Assembly (NCBI GenBank): GCA_003978135.1
Contig: QOAL01000056.1
Coordinates: 1 to 7,542, forward strand
Source of the DNA: Thermodesulfatator sp.
Lineage (GTDB): Bacteria; Desulfobacterota; Dissulfuribacteria; Dissulfuribacterales; QOAL01
Direction: 5' to 3'
Length of the DNA stretch: 7,542 bases
Positions 1 to 5,632 of this stretch are shown here, one piece after another (positions within the stretch are counted from its first letter, which is position 1; the number at the start of each line of letters is the position of its first letter). Under the pieces are notes generated by a model that searched no databases, was not told the DNA's origin, and saw only the letters and a list, made by a program, of their open reading frames with translations. A program made the translations under genes and the position numbers.

Positions 1-87
1 CCCTATTTCTATGAGCGGCTTTGGAGTGTCTATTCCCGCTTTCTGGAACCGGCTGCCCATTCCTGCTGCTATTATTCCGCCTTCCAT
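1..87 (-). CDS. Nucleotidyltransferase, N-terminal fragment cut by the window edge
   Basis: Only the first 29 residues are present and the frame runs off base 1. They contain the classic nucleotide-binding signature of the NTP-transferase (sugar-phosphate or alcohol-phosphate nucleotidylyltransferase) superfamily: a hydrophobic strand, then AAGMGSRF at residues 7-14 and TPKPLIEIG at 21-29. Such enzymes join NTP and a phosphorylated sugar or alcohol to give an NDP-activated precursor; the substrate cannot be read from this fragment. The gene starts 21 bases after the HAD gene stop on the same strand, so it is very likely the next gene of the hpn operon. I chose the ATG at 87. A TTG at 93 lies in the same frame and sits at a better distance (about 9 bases) from the AAAAGG element near 108-103, so the protein may begin two residues earlier. 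Family assignment is solid from the motif; the role in hopanoid headgroup activation is inference. Confidence 0.8.
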   Translation of the reverse strand, partial: MEGGIIAAGMGSRFQKAGIDTPKPLIEIG

Positions 88-108
88 GCTCAAATCAGGG
101 ATCCTTTT

Positions 109-807
109 TCAATGGTTTAAAATGGCTGGTATGTTTTTTATGCTGGAAATTACAGTTAAATTGTCTATTTCATGCTGGGATTTTGTTTTATCTTTGATGG
201 GAGATAGCCAAAAAGCCTCCATGCCCAGATCTCTCGCTCCCTTTATATCCCTTGGCAGAGAATCTCCCACCATTATTGAGGAAAAAGGCTCCACATCAAG
301 GGCCGAAAGCCCTGCCCTGAAGATTTCCGGCGAGGGCTTGGTATGTCCTATCCGGTTCGAATCAACCAGTACGTCCATCAGGGTATCCAGGCCCGTTTCC
401 TTGCAGATATTCTCAAGGTTTCCATAGTTATTGGAGATGATTCCCATCTTGAAGTTTTTTCTCAGGGTCTGGAGTGCAGGCTTGATCTCGTTAATATTCG
501 AAAAGCTGTCTTCGAGAAACTTCTCGGCTATCTTTGTCTGGAGCTGTTTGGTAAAAATGCCCAGATTCTCCAGCACCCTTTTGACCTGCTCAAATACTAC
601 TTGAGTGAGATTCATATGAACAGGAGCTTCAGCCACCAGACTGTCATCTGATGTGTAAAATGCCCGAGCAAATTTCTCAGGTGACACTTCAACTCCTGCC
701 TGGAGGTAAATGGGGAAAAAGCGGTTTCTCCATGCAACACCAGGGGCATCAAGGGTTCCTCCATAGTCAAAGAAGATGGCTGAAAACCTTCTGTTTTCCA
801 GGGTCAT
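109..807 (-). CDS. HAD superfamily hydrolase-like protein in the hpn operon
   Basis: This 232-residue protein has the HAD motifs in order: motif I DYGGTLD at 14-20 (putative nucleophile D14), motif II S125 in IISNN, motif III K157 in TKPSP, and motif IV GDSLPRD at 181-187. The helical stretch between motifs I and II (about 21-115) would form a C1-type cap. HAD proteins of this layout usually act on small phosphorylated metabolites in the cytosol. The oddity is motif I: position +2 from the nucleophile, normally the acid/base Asp (DxDGT), is Gly16. The ATG at 807 is preferred because it overlaps the hpnM stop as ATGA, implying coupled translation, and because it starts just before the first HAD strand. 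An in-frame ATG at 834 would add nine residues. Its place between hpnM and a nucleotidyltransferase suggests a role in preparing a phosphorylated headgroup precursor, which is inference. Fold assignment is firm; substrate is unknown. Confidence 0.85.
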   Translation of the reverse strand: MTLENRRFSAIFFDYGGTLDAPGVAWRNRFFPIYLQAGVEVSPEKFARAFYTSDDSLVAEAPVHMNLTQVVFEQVKRVLENLGIFTKQLQTKIAEKFLEDSFSNINEIKPALQTLRKNFKMGIISNNYGNLENICKETGLDTLMDVLVDSNRIGHTKPSPEIFRAGLSALDVEPFSSIMVGDSLPRDIKGARDLGMEAFWLSPIKDKTKSQHEIDNLTVISSIKNIPAILNH

Positions 808-1448
808 TTGCGCTTCTCCGAATTTTCCAGGCACTTTTTTGCGTATTTTTCAAGCTTGGCCATTAGCTCATCAATGGAATGTTCCTTCAGGTAGCTGGCA
901 TATGCAGCCCTTTTTACAGAAAGATCATTAACGCCCCTGGCTGAAACACTTACTATTTTCCAGTCGTCTCCGCTTCTTCTGCAGGCATAATCAAGGCTGA
1001 TTTTTTCTCCGTTTTTCTTTACAAGAAAGGTTTCCACACGAAAATGTCCCTTTTTATCCATGCCAGCGTAAATGGTCTTGAAAGATTCACCTGACCATGC
1101 ATCGAACCTGCTGGCATATGTGGCAACAGTCATTCTGGAAAAGACCTTGATGAATTCTTCCCTTTTTGCCTTGTCAAGCTCTTTCCAGTGGCGTCCAAGG
1201 ACTATCCTGCATATCAGGGGAAAATCAAAGGCCTTTAATATGTAAGGTTCCAGCCTTTCATATCTCTGGCTGCATGTCATGCTCTCTCCCGCCTTCATGG
1301 ACTGCAGGAGTAGCTCATGAAGCCCTTCTACCAGTGGAACAGCCGTGCTGTTAGATGCTTCGTTTCCAGGTGCGGGTTGGGCAAATGTATCAAGCGGCCC
1401 GACGAAAAACAGCGTTAAGATCAGGCAGAACAAGATGCGTTTTTTCAT
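804..1448 (-). CDS. hpnM: Hopanoid-associated MlaC-like periplasmic protein HpnM
   Basis: The 214-residue product starts with a clear Sec signal peptide (MKKR, hydrophobic 5-16, likely cleavage after TFA at 23), so the mature protein should be periplasmic. The rest matches the MlaC/Ttg2D toluene-tolerance family: the YERLEPYILKAFD segment (63-75), the RIVLGRHWKEL helix (81-91), YASRF (111-115), the DWKIVSVSARGVND strand and loop (162-175), and a C-terminal R..Y..YL...SIDELMAKL helix (180-199). MlaC carries single lipids between inner and outer membrane, and HpnM is the version found in hopanoid clusters, so a hopanoid or phospholipid shuttle role is likely but not proven. It overlaps the hpnL stop by ATGA and its own stop overlaps the next start the same way. 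MlaC alone is an alternative name, but location between hpnL and other hpn genes favours HpnM. Confidence 0.88.
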   Translation of the reverse strand: MKKRILFCLILTLFFVGPLDTFAQPAPGNEASNSTAVPLVEGLHELLLQSMKAGESMTCSQRYERLEPYILKAFDFPLICRIVLGRHWKELDKAKREEFIKVFSRMTVATYASRFDAWSGESFKTIYAGMDKKGHFRVETFLVKKNGEKISLDYACRRSGDDWKIVSVSARGVNDLSVKRAAYASYLKEHSIDELMAKLEKYAKKCLENSEKRK

Positions 1449-2428
1449 TTTTTCTTCTTCTCACTCCTTTTCATGATGAGTCGGCCCTCGTCTATCTGCC
1501 ACATTACAAGGCCGGGAATGCCAAGAGAAAGTTCCCTGAATCTTTTTGCCAGGGACATTCCCAGGGCAATTTCAGGTGAAAGTCCTACCACACTTCCAAG
1601 TATTACAAAACCGCCTTCCTGTACACCGAATGCTCCAGGGACCAGAAATGCAACGCCTCGTACAACCTGGCCCAGACTTTCCAGCAAAATGGCTTCAAGT
1701 ATGCCGGTTCCTGCCCCCATGAAATGCAGGGCTATCCATATCTCCAGGGCACCAGAGAACCAGCCTATAAGCCTCCAGAAGCAGGAGTGCAGTATGATCA
1801 TCCTGTGGTGATACAATCTCGAAATTTCAATGTCCAGGGATTCTGCGTCCAGTGCAAGGCCGGAAAGCTTGTCCTTGTTGATAAGTACAGACATCAGGTT
1901 CAGAAGCTTTCCCCAGAAGCCCTTTTTCTGAACCAGTATAAAGAGTATGCACAGGGTAGCCATTCCTGCCACTATGAAGGCGGTCTGCTTTACAAGAGTA
2001 TTCTGTCCCAGGTAAAGAAGAAGGCCTATGCCCACCAGGGCAAATACCAGCTGGGTTACAAGGGCAAGGGTGATTTCCACAAACACGCTGGCACCAGCCT
2101 GTGGAACCGGATATCCTCTTACTGCAAGCATTCTGGCCCTTAGAAGGTCTCCTCCCACCTGTGCCGCGGGCAACAGGGAGTTGATGGATTCCCCGATCCA
2201 TCTTGCCTTCATAAGGAGCCAGAAGGGCGGTTTGTTTCTGCTGAGGAAAAGAAGTTGCCATGCAATTGAATCCAGGACTAGAGGGGCCACATGGGAGGCA
2301 GCTACCAGGACCAGGCCCCAGCCTGCCAGCTCCAGTGCCCTGAATACGTCGTCAATGCCAAAATATACCAGTATTGCAACGAAGGCACTGAGGCCGGCGG
2401 CAAAGAGTATATAGCCGGTCTTTTTCAT
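1445..2428 (-). CDS. hpnL: Hopanoid-associated integral membrane protein HpnL
   Basis: This 327-residue polytopic membrane protein belongs to the lysylphosphatidylglycerol-synthase transmembrane (UPF0104/AglD-like) family. Hydrophobic segments lie around 6-22, 35-60, 113-140, 148-166, 208-236, 243-262, 273-290 and 302-312. Family hallmarks are ESINSLLPAAQVGGD (80-94), PGAFGVQEGG (264-273) and the charged LAKRFREL (293-300). The C-terminus is very basic (KRSEKKKK), probably cytoplasmic. HpnL is named for its recurrence in hopanoid clusters; a flippase or lipid-transfer role is often suggested for this fold but has not been shown. I start it at the ATG at 2428 (MKKTGYILF), which begins the first membrane helix. 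The same frame stays open to an ATG at 2491 that would overlap the end of hpnA and add a hydrophilic, histidine-rich 21-residue tail unlike the family. A GGAG lies about 14 bases upstream, rather far. The gap to hpnA is 35 bases; the stop overlaps hpnM. Confidence 0.88.
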   Translation of the reverse strand: MKKTGYILFAAGLSAFVAILVYFGIDDVFRALELAGWGLVLVAASHVAPLVLDSIAWQLLFLSRNKPPFWLLMKARWIGESINSLLPAAQVGGDLLRARMLAVRGYPVPQAGASVFVEITLALVTQLVFALVGIGLLLYLGQNTLVKQTAFIVAGMATLCILFILVQKKGFWGKLLNLMSVLINKDKLSGLALDAESLDIEISRLYHHRMIILHSCFWRLIGWFSGALEIWIALHFMGAGTGILEAILLESLGQVVRGVAFLVPGAFGVQEGGFVILGSVVGLSPEIALGMSLAKRFRELSLGIPGLVMWQIDEGRLIMKRSEKKKK

Positions 2429-2463
2429 GGATTTGGTTGGATCTCCATGGAGATGATGCCTGG

Positions 2464-3450
2464 TCAGACCATGCCTTGGGCCCTGAACCAATTCACTGCA
2501 TCTTCAAGTGCCTTTGCCGCAGGTCTTGGTTGATAGCCCAGTTCCCTTTTTGCCTTTTCAATTGAAAAGAACATCTTTTTCCTGGCAAGTTTCACTCCGT
2601 CTACCGTTACCATGGGCTCTCTGCCCGATATCTTGGCCCATGCCTCAGCGGCGTAAGCAACTGGCAGTATGAGATTATGGGGAAGGCTGATTCTGGGTGG
2701 CGTTCCTCCGGTAATCTTGGAAATGATGGTGAATATCTCTTTCAGGGTCAGATTTTCTCCACCCAGAATGTACCTTTTTCCGGTCTCGCCCCTATGAAAT
2801 GCCAGCAGGTGCCCGATGGCAACATCCTCCACGTGGACCATGTTAAGTCCGGTATCTACATACGCAGGCATCTTTCCCTGTGCAGCCTCCAGAATCATTC
2901 GGCCAGTGGGGGTAGGTTTTATGTCCCTGGGTCCGGCCGGCGTGGAGGGATTTACTATGACCGCATCCAGGCCCTTCTGGCGTACCAGTTTCCTGACTTC
3001 CTCCTCGGCAAGATATTTTGACCTCTTGTAATGACCTATCATGTCAGCAAGGGTTACAGGAGTTTCTTCATGGGCTGGGCTTCCGTCGTTATTGAGCCCC
3101 AGGGTGGCAACACTGCTGGTATAAACAACCCGTTTCACCCCCTCTTTTATGGCTGCCTCCATGATATTGACCGTGCCCTGGACGTTATTTCTGTATATCT
3201 CTTCAGGCCTGGGCACCCAGAGCCTGTAATCTGCTGCCACATGAAAAAGGCAGTCACAGCCCCTAAGTGCAAGGCAAAGGCTTTGGTAATCAGTGAGATC
3301 TCCATAAACCAGCTCCACAGGGAGGTCTTCTACGTTGGACAGGCTGCTTGTTTTTCGTGCGAGAACTCTCACCTGAAAACCTTCAGCTATAAGGAGTCTG
3401 GCCACGGCCGAGCCTACAAACCCCGTGGCTCCGGTTACCAGTGCAATCAT
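2464..3450 (-). CDS. hpnA: Hopanoid-associated sugar epimerase HpnA
   Basis: This 328-residue protein is an extended short-chain dehydrogenase/reductase. It has the NAD(P)-binding TGATGFVG at 6-13, an acidic D51 in VYGDLTD that contacts the cofactor adenine in this family, HVAADYRLW at 70-78, TSSVATLG (111-118), and the catalytic pair Y141 and K145 in HYKRSK. NPSTPAGPRDIKPTPTG (152-168) and YVDTGLNMVHVEDVA are characteristic of the HpnA branch. Length is that of the family. HpnA is thought to modify the sugar-derived portion of polar hopanoids in the cytosol, but its substrate is not established. It is the first gene of the minus-strand operon. The ATG at 3450 is the only start in frame after the AAAAGGAGG at 3473-3465, though the 14-base spacing is longer than usual. 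An ordinary dTDP-glucose or dihydroflavonol-type epimerase is the alternative; the hpnL, hpnM and hpnG neighbours make HpnA the better call. Confidence 0.92.
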   Translation of the reverse strand: MIALVTGATGFVGSAVARLLIAEGFQVRVLARKTSSLSNVEDLPVELVYGDLTDYQSLCLALRGCDCLFHVAADYRLWVPRPEEIYRNNVQGTVNIMEAAIKEGVKRVVYTSSVATLGLNNDGSPAHEETPVTLADMIGHYKRSKYLAEEEVRKLVRQKGLDAVIVNPSTPAGPRDIKPTPTGRMILEAAQGKMPAYVDTGLNMVHVEDVAIGHLLAFHRGETGKRYILGGENLTLKEIFTIISKITGGTPPRISLPHNLILPVAYAAEAWAKISGREPMVTVDGVKLARKKMFFSIEKAKRELGYQPRPAAKALEDAVNWFRAQGMV

Positions 3451-3536
3451 GCCTTGTTGGAAAACCTCCTTTTATCAAAAATCAGGCAAGCAGGGACTGG
3501 CCATAAAATTCCTGCTGCCACGGCGAAATTAAATAG

Positions 3537-3565
3537 ATTATAAAATCAGGCTATTGTAATGTTTC
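3537..3565 (-). promoter_or_regulatory. Candidate sigma70-type promoter for the hpnA operon
   Basis: On the minus strand a perfect TATAAT lies at 3542-3537. Seventeen bases upstream is GAAACA (3565-3560), a weak -35 match (3 of 6). A start near 3530 would give a leader of about 80 bases before hpnA. The -10 is convincing; the -35 is poor, so activation or a different start is possible. This is motif reading only. Confidence 0.4.
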
Positions 3566-3612
3566 TGCCGGCTCGGGTCGATAAAGGAGTAGAACTTTAC
3601 CCAAAATGGCCC

Positions 3613-3641
3613 TTGCCCATAAATTGTTAACATAATATCAT
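3613..3641 (+). promoter_or_regulatory. Candidate sigma70-type promoter for mlaA-hpnG
   Basis: TTGCCC at 3613-3618 (4 of 6 to the -35 consensus) and TATCAT at 3636-3641 (5 of 6 to the -10) are separated by exactly 17 bases in an AT-rich stretch. Transcription would begin around 3648, inside the dyad at 3646-3662 and about 60 bases before mlaA. It points away from the hpnA promoter, about 70 bases away. Confidence 0.45.
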
Positions 3642-3645
3642 AAAA

Positions 3646-3662
3646 GAACTGAATTCCAGTTC
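3646..3662. repeat. Perfect inverted repeat at the predicted mlaA transcription start
   Basis: GAACTG (3646-3651) and CAGTTC (3657-3662) are exact reverse complements separated by AATTC. The dyad begins four bases after the predicted -10 of the rightward promoter, a position typical of a repressor operator. It could instead fold as a small hairpin at the 5' end of the mlaA message. No regulator gene is visible in the window. Confidence 0.5.
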
Positions 3663-3708
3663 AGTGGCTGTTTACTATCCCTGGATACTTTTGTAAATGA
3701 GGGAAAAC

Positions 3709-4512
3709 ATGAAAAAATATCTGAAACCATACCTCTTTTTTTTATTCATGATAGTCTTTGCAATGACCTGTGCAAATATTACCCTGGCGTCTGATTCATC
3801 ATTGGATGCGGCACAGGGAGAGGCTGCTGTCCAGGCCCAGGACAGCTCCTTGAATATGGAAGAAGATGAATCATATCTGGAGGAATGGACAGGTGAAAGC
3901 GGTGTATCTGACCTGTCTGACCCCCTGGAGCCAGTGAACAGGGTCTTTTATCACTTCAATGACAAACTATATTTCTGGGGGATCAAACCCGTTTGCAAGG
4001 TTTACAACAAGGTCTTCCCAGAGCCTGTCAGAAGAGGATTCAAAAACTTCTTCTCCAATGTCTATACACCCGTCAGGGCTGCCAACTGTCTCCTGCAGGG
4101 TAAGGTAGCAGGCTTCTGGAAAGAAATAGCCCGTTTTATTATCAACACTACCAGCGGCTACCTGGGCTTTCGGGACGCTGCCTTTCAAAACTACCGCGTG
4201 GAAAAGAGCAACGAGGATTTTGGCCAGACCCTGGCTGTCTACGGTCTAGGAAACGGGCCTTACCTTGTAATTCCGTTTATCGGTCCTACTACTCTAAGGG
4301 ATGGGGCAGGAATTGCGGCAGACGGATATTTGAACCCTCCAAATTATTTCCTGAGCTTTTACGAGATCATGGGAAAATCGGCAGGAGAAAAGGTCAATGA
4401 TGTATCCCTGAGGCTCGGAGAATATGAAAGCTTCAAGGAAACTGCCATTGACCCTTATGTTTCCATAAGACAGGCCTATTATCAGTACCGCCAGAAACAA
4501 ATAGCGAAATAA
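3709..4512 (+). CDS. mlaA: MlaA/VacJ family outer-membrane lipid transport protein
   Basis: The 267-residue product carries the VacJ-family core: DPLEPVNRVFYHFND (71-85), INTTSGYLGFRD (145-156), EDFGQTLAVYGLGNGPY (169-185), the IPFIGPTTLRD block (188-198) and the closing DPYVSIRQAYYQYR (248-261). MlaA forms an outer-membrane ring that removes misplaced phospholipids and hands them to periplasmic MlaC. Between the signal sequence and the core is an acidic, low-complexity linker (about 29-70). The second of two in-frame ATGs (3709) is preferred: GAGGG sits about six bases upstream and it begins a normal MKKYLK signal peptide, whereas the ATG at 3697 has no ribosome site. The expected lipobox is missing: Cys21 follows A-M-T, and cleavage after ITLA at 27 by ordinary signal peptidase looks as likely. 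It stands first in a unit with hpnG, 23 bases upstream, and divergent from the MlaC-like hpnM operon, suggesting shared work in hopanoid or phospholipid trafficking. Confidence 0.9.
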   Translation: MKKYLKPYLFFLFMIVFAMTCANITLASDSSLDAAQGEAAVQAQDSSLNMEEDESYLEEWTGESGVSDLSDPLEPVNRVFYHFNDKLYFWGIKPVCKVYNKVFPEPVRRGFKNFFSNVYTPVRAANCLLQGKVAGFWKEIARFIINTTSGYLGFRDAAFQNYRVEKSNEDFGQTLAVYGLGNGPYLVIPFIGPTTLRDGAGIAADGYLNPPNYFLSFYEIMGKSAGEKVNDVSLRLGEYESFKETAIDPYVSIRQAYYQYRQKQIAK

Positions 4513-4513
4513 T

Positions 4514-4536
4514 CTGTACAAGGCGTGTTTGTACAG
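4514..4536 (+). promoter_or_regulatory. Hairpin covering the hpnG start
   Basis: CTGTACA (4514-4520) and TGTACAG (4530-4536) are perfect complements forming a 7-bp stem with a 9-base loop. The final G is the first base of the hpnG GTG start, and the AAGG-like ribosome site (4520-4523) falls at the stem-loop edge. If it forms in mRNA it would reduce hpnG initiation unless ribosomes finishing mlaA, whose stop is at 4512, open it. The complementarity is visible; the regulatory role is inference. Confidence 0.45.
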
Positions 4537-5279
4537 TGAGCAATTTGGTAGGCATTACCATTGCCTTGCCCCAGGAAGCACGCGCCCTCTTCGGCATCCT
4601 GGGATGGAGCCGTTCTGATAAATTTCCAACCAAGGTGGAAAGATTTCAGGATGTTCTGGCTATGGTTGCTATCTCCGGCCAGGGGGCGTCACGGGCACAG
4701 GAGGCCACCAGGTTCCTTTTAAAGAGCAATCCTGTCTTCGTCATAAACATGGGAGTTTCAGGTGCCCTGGTAAAGGGTTTGCAGTCAGGCGATCTGGTAG
4801 TGCCAGACGCTATTACAGACACGGAAAAAACAATCAATCTTGAAAGTCCCCTGAAAAAAACACTGGACTCAATGATTCACTCTATGGGTATCAGGTTTAA
4901 CAGAGGGCTCCTTGTCACATCCAGAACAACTGTTAATTCTCCCCAAGACAAGAAGAGGCTTCATGAAAAGACATCTGCAGTGGCAGTGGACATGGAGGCC
5001 TTTGGTGTGGCCAGGGCATGCCAGGCTGCCAGGGTACCCTTCTACGCAGTAAAGGCCGTTACGGATGATTCCAGCCAGGCCATCCCTGCGGCCATTACCA
5101 ACTGCCTCGGTGAGACAGGCCACATCAGTTTCTCACGGTTCACAGTTACCATTCTTACCAGACCCTGGCTTATTTCTTCTCTTATAGAGATGCAAAGGTC
5201 CTTTAAGGCTGCAATCCTCTCTCTTGAACAAGTAAAGGCCATCCTGTCTGCCAATCTTACAAGGCAAATCATGTCCTAG
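4536..5279 (+). CDS. hpnG: Hopanoid-associated nucleoside phosphorylase HpnG
   Basis: This 247-residue cytosolic protein belongs to the purine nucleoside phosphorylase / MTA-SAH nucleosidase fold. The visible family elements are an N-terminal GITIALPQEARAL strand-turn (6-18), ISGQGASRA (46-54), FVINMGVSGAL (68-78), the ribose-binding VDMEAFGVA (151-159; M153, E154), and VKAVTDD (172-178) with the catalytic Asp at about 177. In hopanoid producers HpnG acts after HpnH, releasing adenine from adenosylhopane to give a ribosylhopane-type intermediate of bacteriohopanetetrol synthesis. That role is established for the family and assigned here by similarity and by the hpn neighbourhood. HpnH is not in the window. 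The start is GTG at 4536, with only a weak AAGG about 12 bases upstream; the reading frame begins with the expected first strand shortly after. It lies 23 bases after mlaA with no terminator between, so the two are probably co-transcribed. A housekeeping MTA/SAH nucleosidase is the main alternative. Confidence 0.87.
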   Translation: MSNLVGITIALPQEARALFGILGWSRSDKFPTKVERFQDVLAMVAISGQGASRAQEATRFLLKSNPVFVINMGVSGALVKGLQSGDLVVPDAITDTEKTINLESPLKKTLDSMIHSMGIRFNRGLLVTSRTTVNSPQDKKRLHEKTSAVAVDMEAFGVARACQAARVPFYAVKAVTDDSSQAIPAAITNCLGETGHISFSRFTVTILTRPWLISSLIEMQRSFKAAILSLEQVKAILSANLTRQIMS

Positions 5280-5313
5280 CCTGGGGCACGCATTTCTTCC
5301 AAGATTCATCAAA

Positions 5314-5329
5314 AGCCGCTGTGCGGGCT
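5314..5329 (+). terminator. Possible weak terminator after hpnG
   Basis: AGCCGC (5314-5319), a TGT loop and GCGGGCT (5323-5329) can form a six-pair stem with one bulged G at 5325, 34 bases after the hpnG stop. The following bases (ACATACTCTTTCT) are only mildly T-rich, so this is a weak intrinsic terminator at best. Confidence 0.25.
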
Positions 5330-5614
5330 ACATACTCTTTCTGGATAATACATAGCCGGACAATCCTGCAAACTTGAGTGCAGCTAAAACTGGCTTCCCC
5401 TTGGTGAAATCTTGAAAAGAAACTGCTCGTCTCCGCCGAAGTCATCAATTCGTAGCGAACGGGACAAAAAGGGAATGCTCCTGAGCCGGCTTGCTTCCGG
5501 TTATTTCAGAATAAATTTTGGAGGTTTATGCGGGGCTATAGACATTTTCCTGTCAATGCTTATCTGTCATTAAAGAAATCTTCAGATTGCATTTCACATA
5601 TAAAAATTTCAGAA

Positions 5615-5623
5615 AAGAGGAGG
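5615..5623 (+). promoter_or_regulatory. Strong ribosome binding site fixing the start at 5633
   Basis: AAGAGGAGG ends nine bases before the ATG at 5633. It is the strongest Shine-Dalgarno match at a good distance in front of this gene and decides against the upstream in-frame ATG at 5528. Confidence 0.7.
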
Positions 5624-5632
5624 ATCATTCTC

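Larger units (their letters stand above)
5280..5632. other. 353-bp gap between hpnG and the large unknown gene
   Basis: I see no convincing gene, tRNA or known riboswitch here. It holds two small stem-loops: one at 5314-5329, listed separately, and AGCCGG/CCGGTT at 5484-5489 and 5497-5502 with a 7-base loop and no T-run. A frame open from an ATG at 5528 joins the downstream gene, but its GGAGG lies only three bases from that ATG and the 35 added residues look unlike the rest of the protein. No strong promoter stands out, although the gap is long enough to hold one plus a leader. Confidence 0.5.

Noticed and set aside
1724..2143. 139-codon plus-strand open frame antisense to hpnL
   Set aside because: It overlaps the well-supported HpnL coding region and shows no recognisable motif.
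2429..2491. 21-residue N-terminal extension of HpnL overlapping hpnA
   Set aside because: The extension is hydrophilic and His-rich and precedes the natural MKK start of the first membrane helix.
3031..3543. 170-codon plus-strand open frame antisense to hpnA
   Set aside because: It lies opposite hpnA, which has full SDR motifs, and its translation shows no family pattern; it is a shadow of the real gene.
5484..5502. AGCCGG/CCGGTT stem-loop as a terminator
   Set aside because: The stem is only six pairs including a G-T pair and is followed by no T-run.
5528..5632. 35-residue N-terminal extension of the large repeat protein
   Set aside because: The GGAGG near 5520-5524 is only three bases from this ATG, whereas 5633 has a well-spaced AAGAGGAGG, and the extension does not resemble the rest of the protein.
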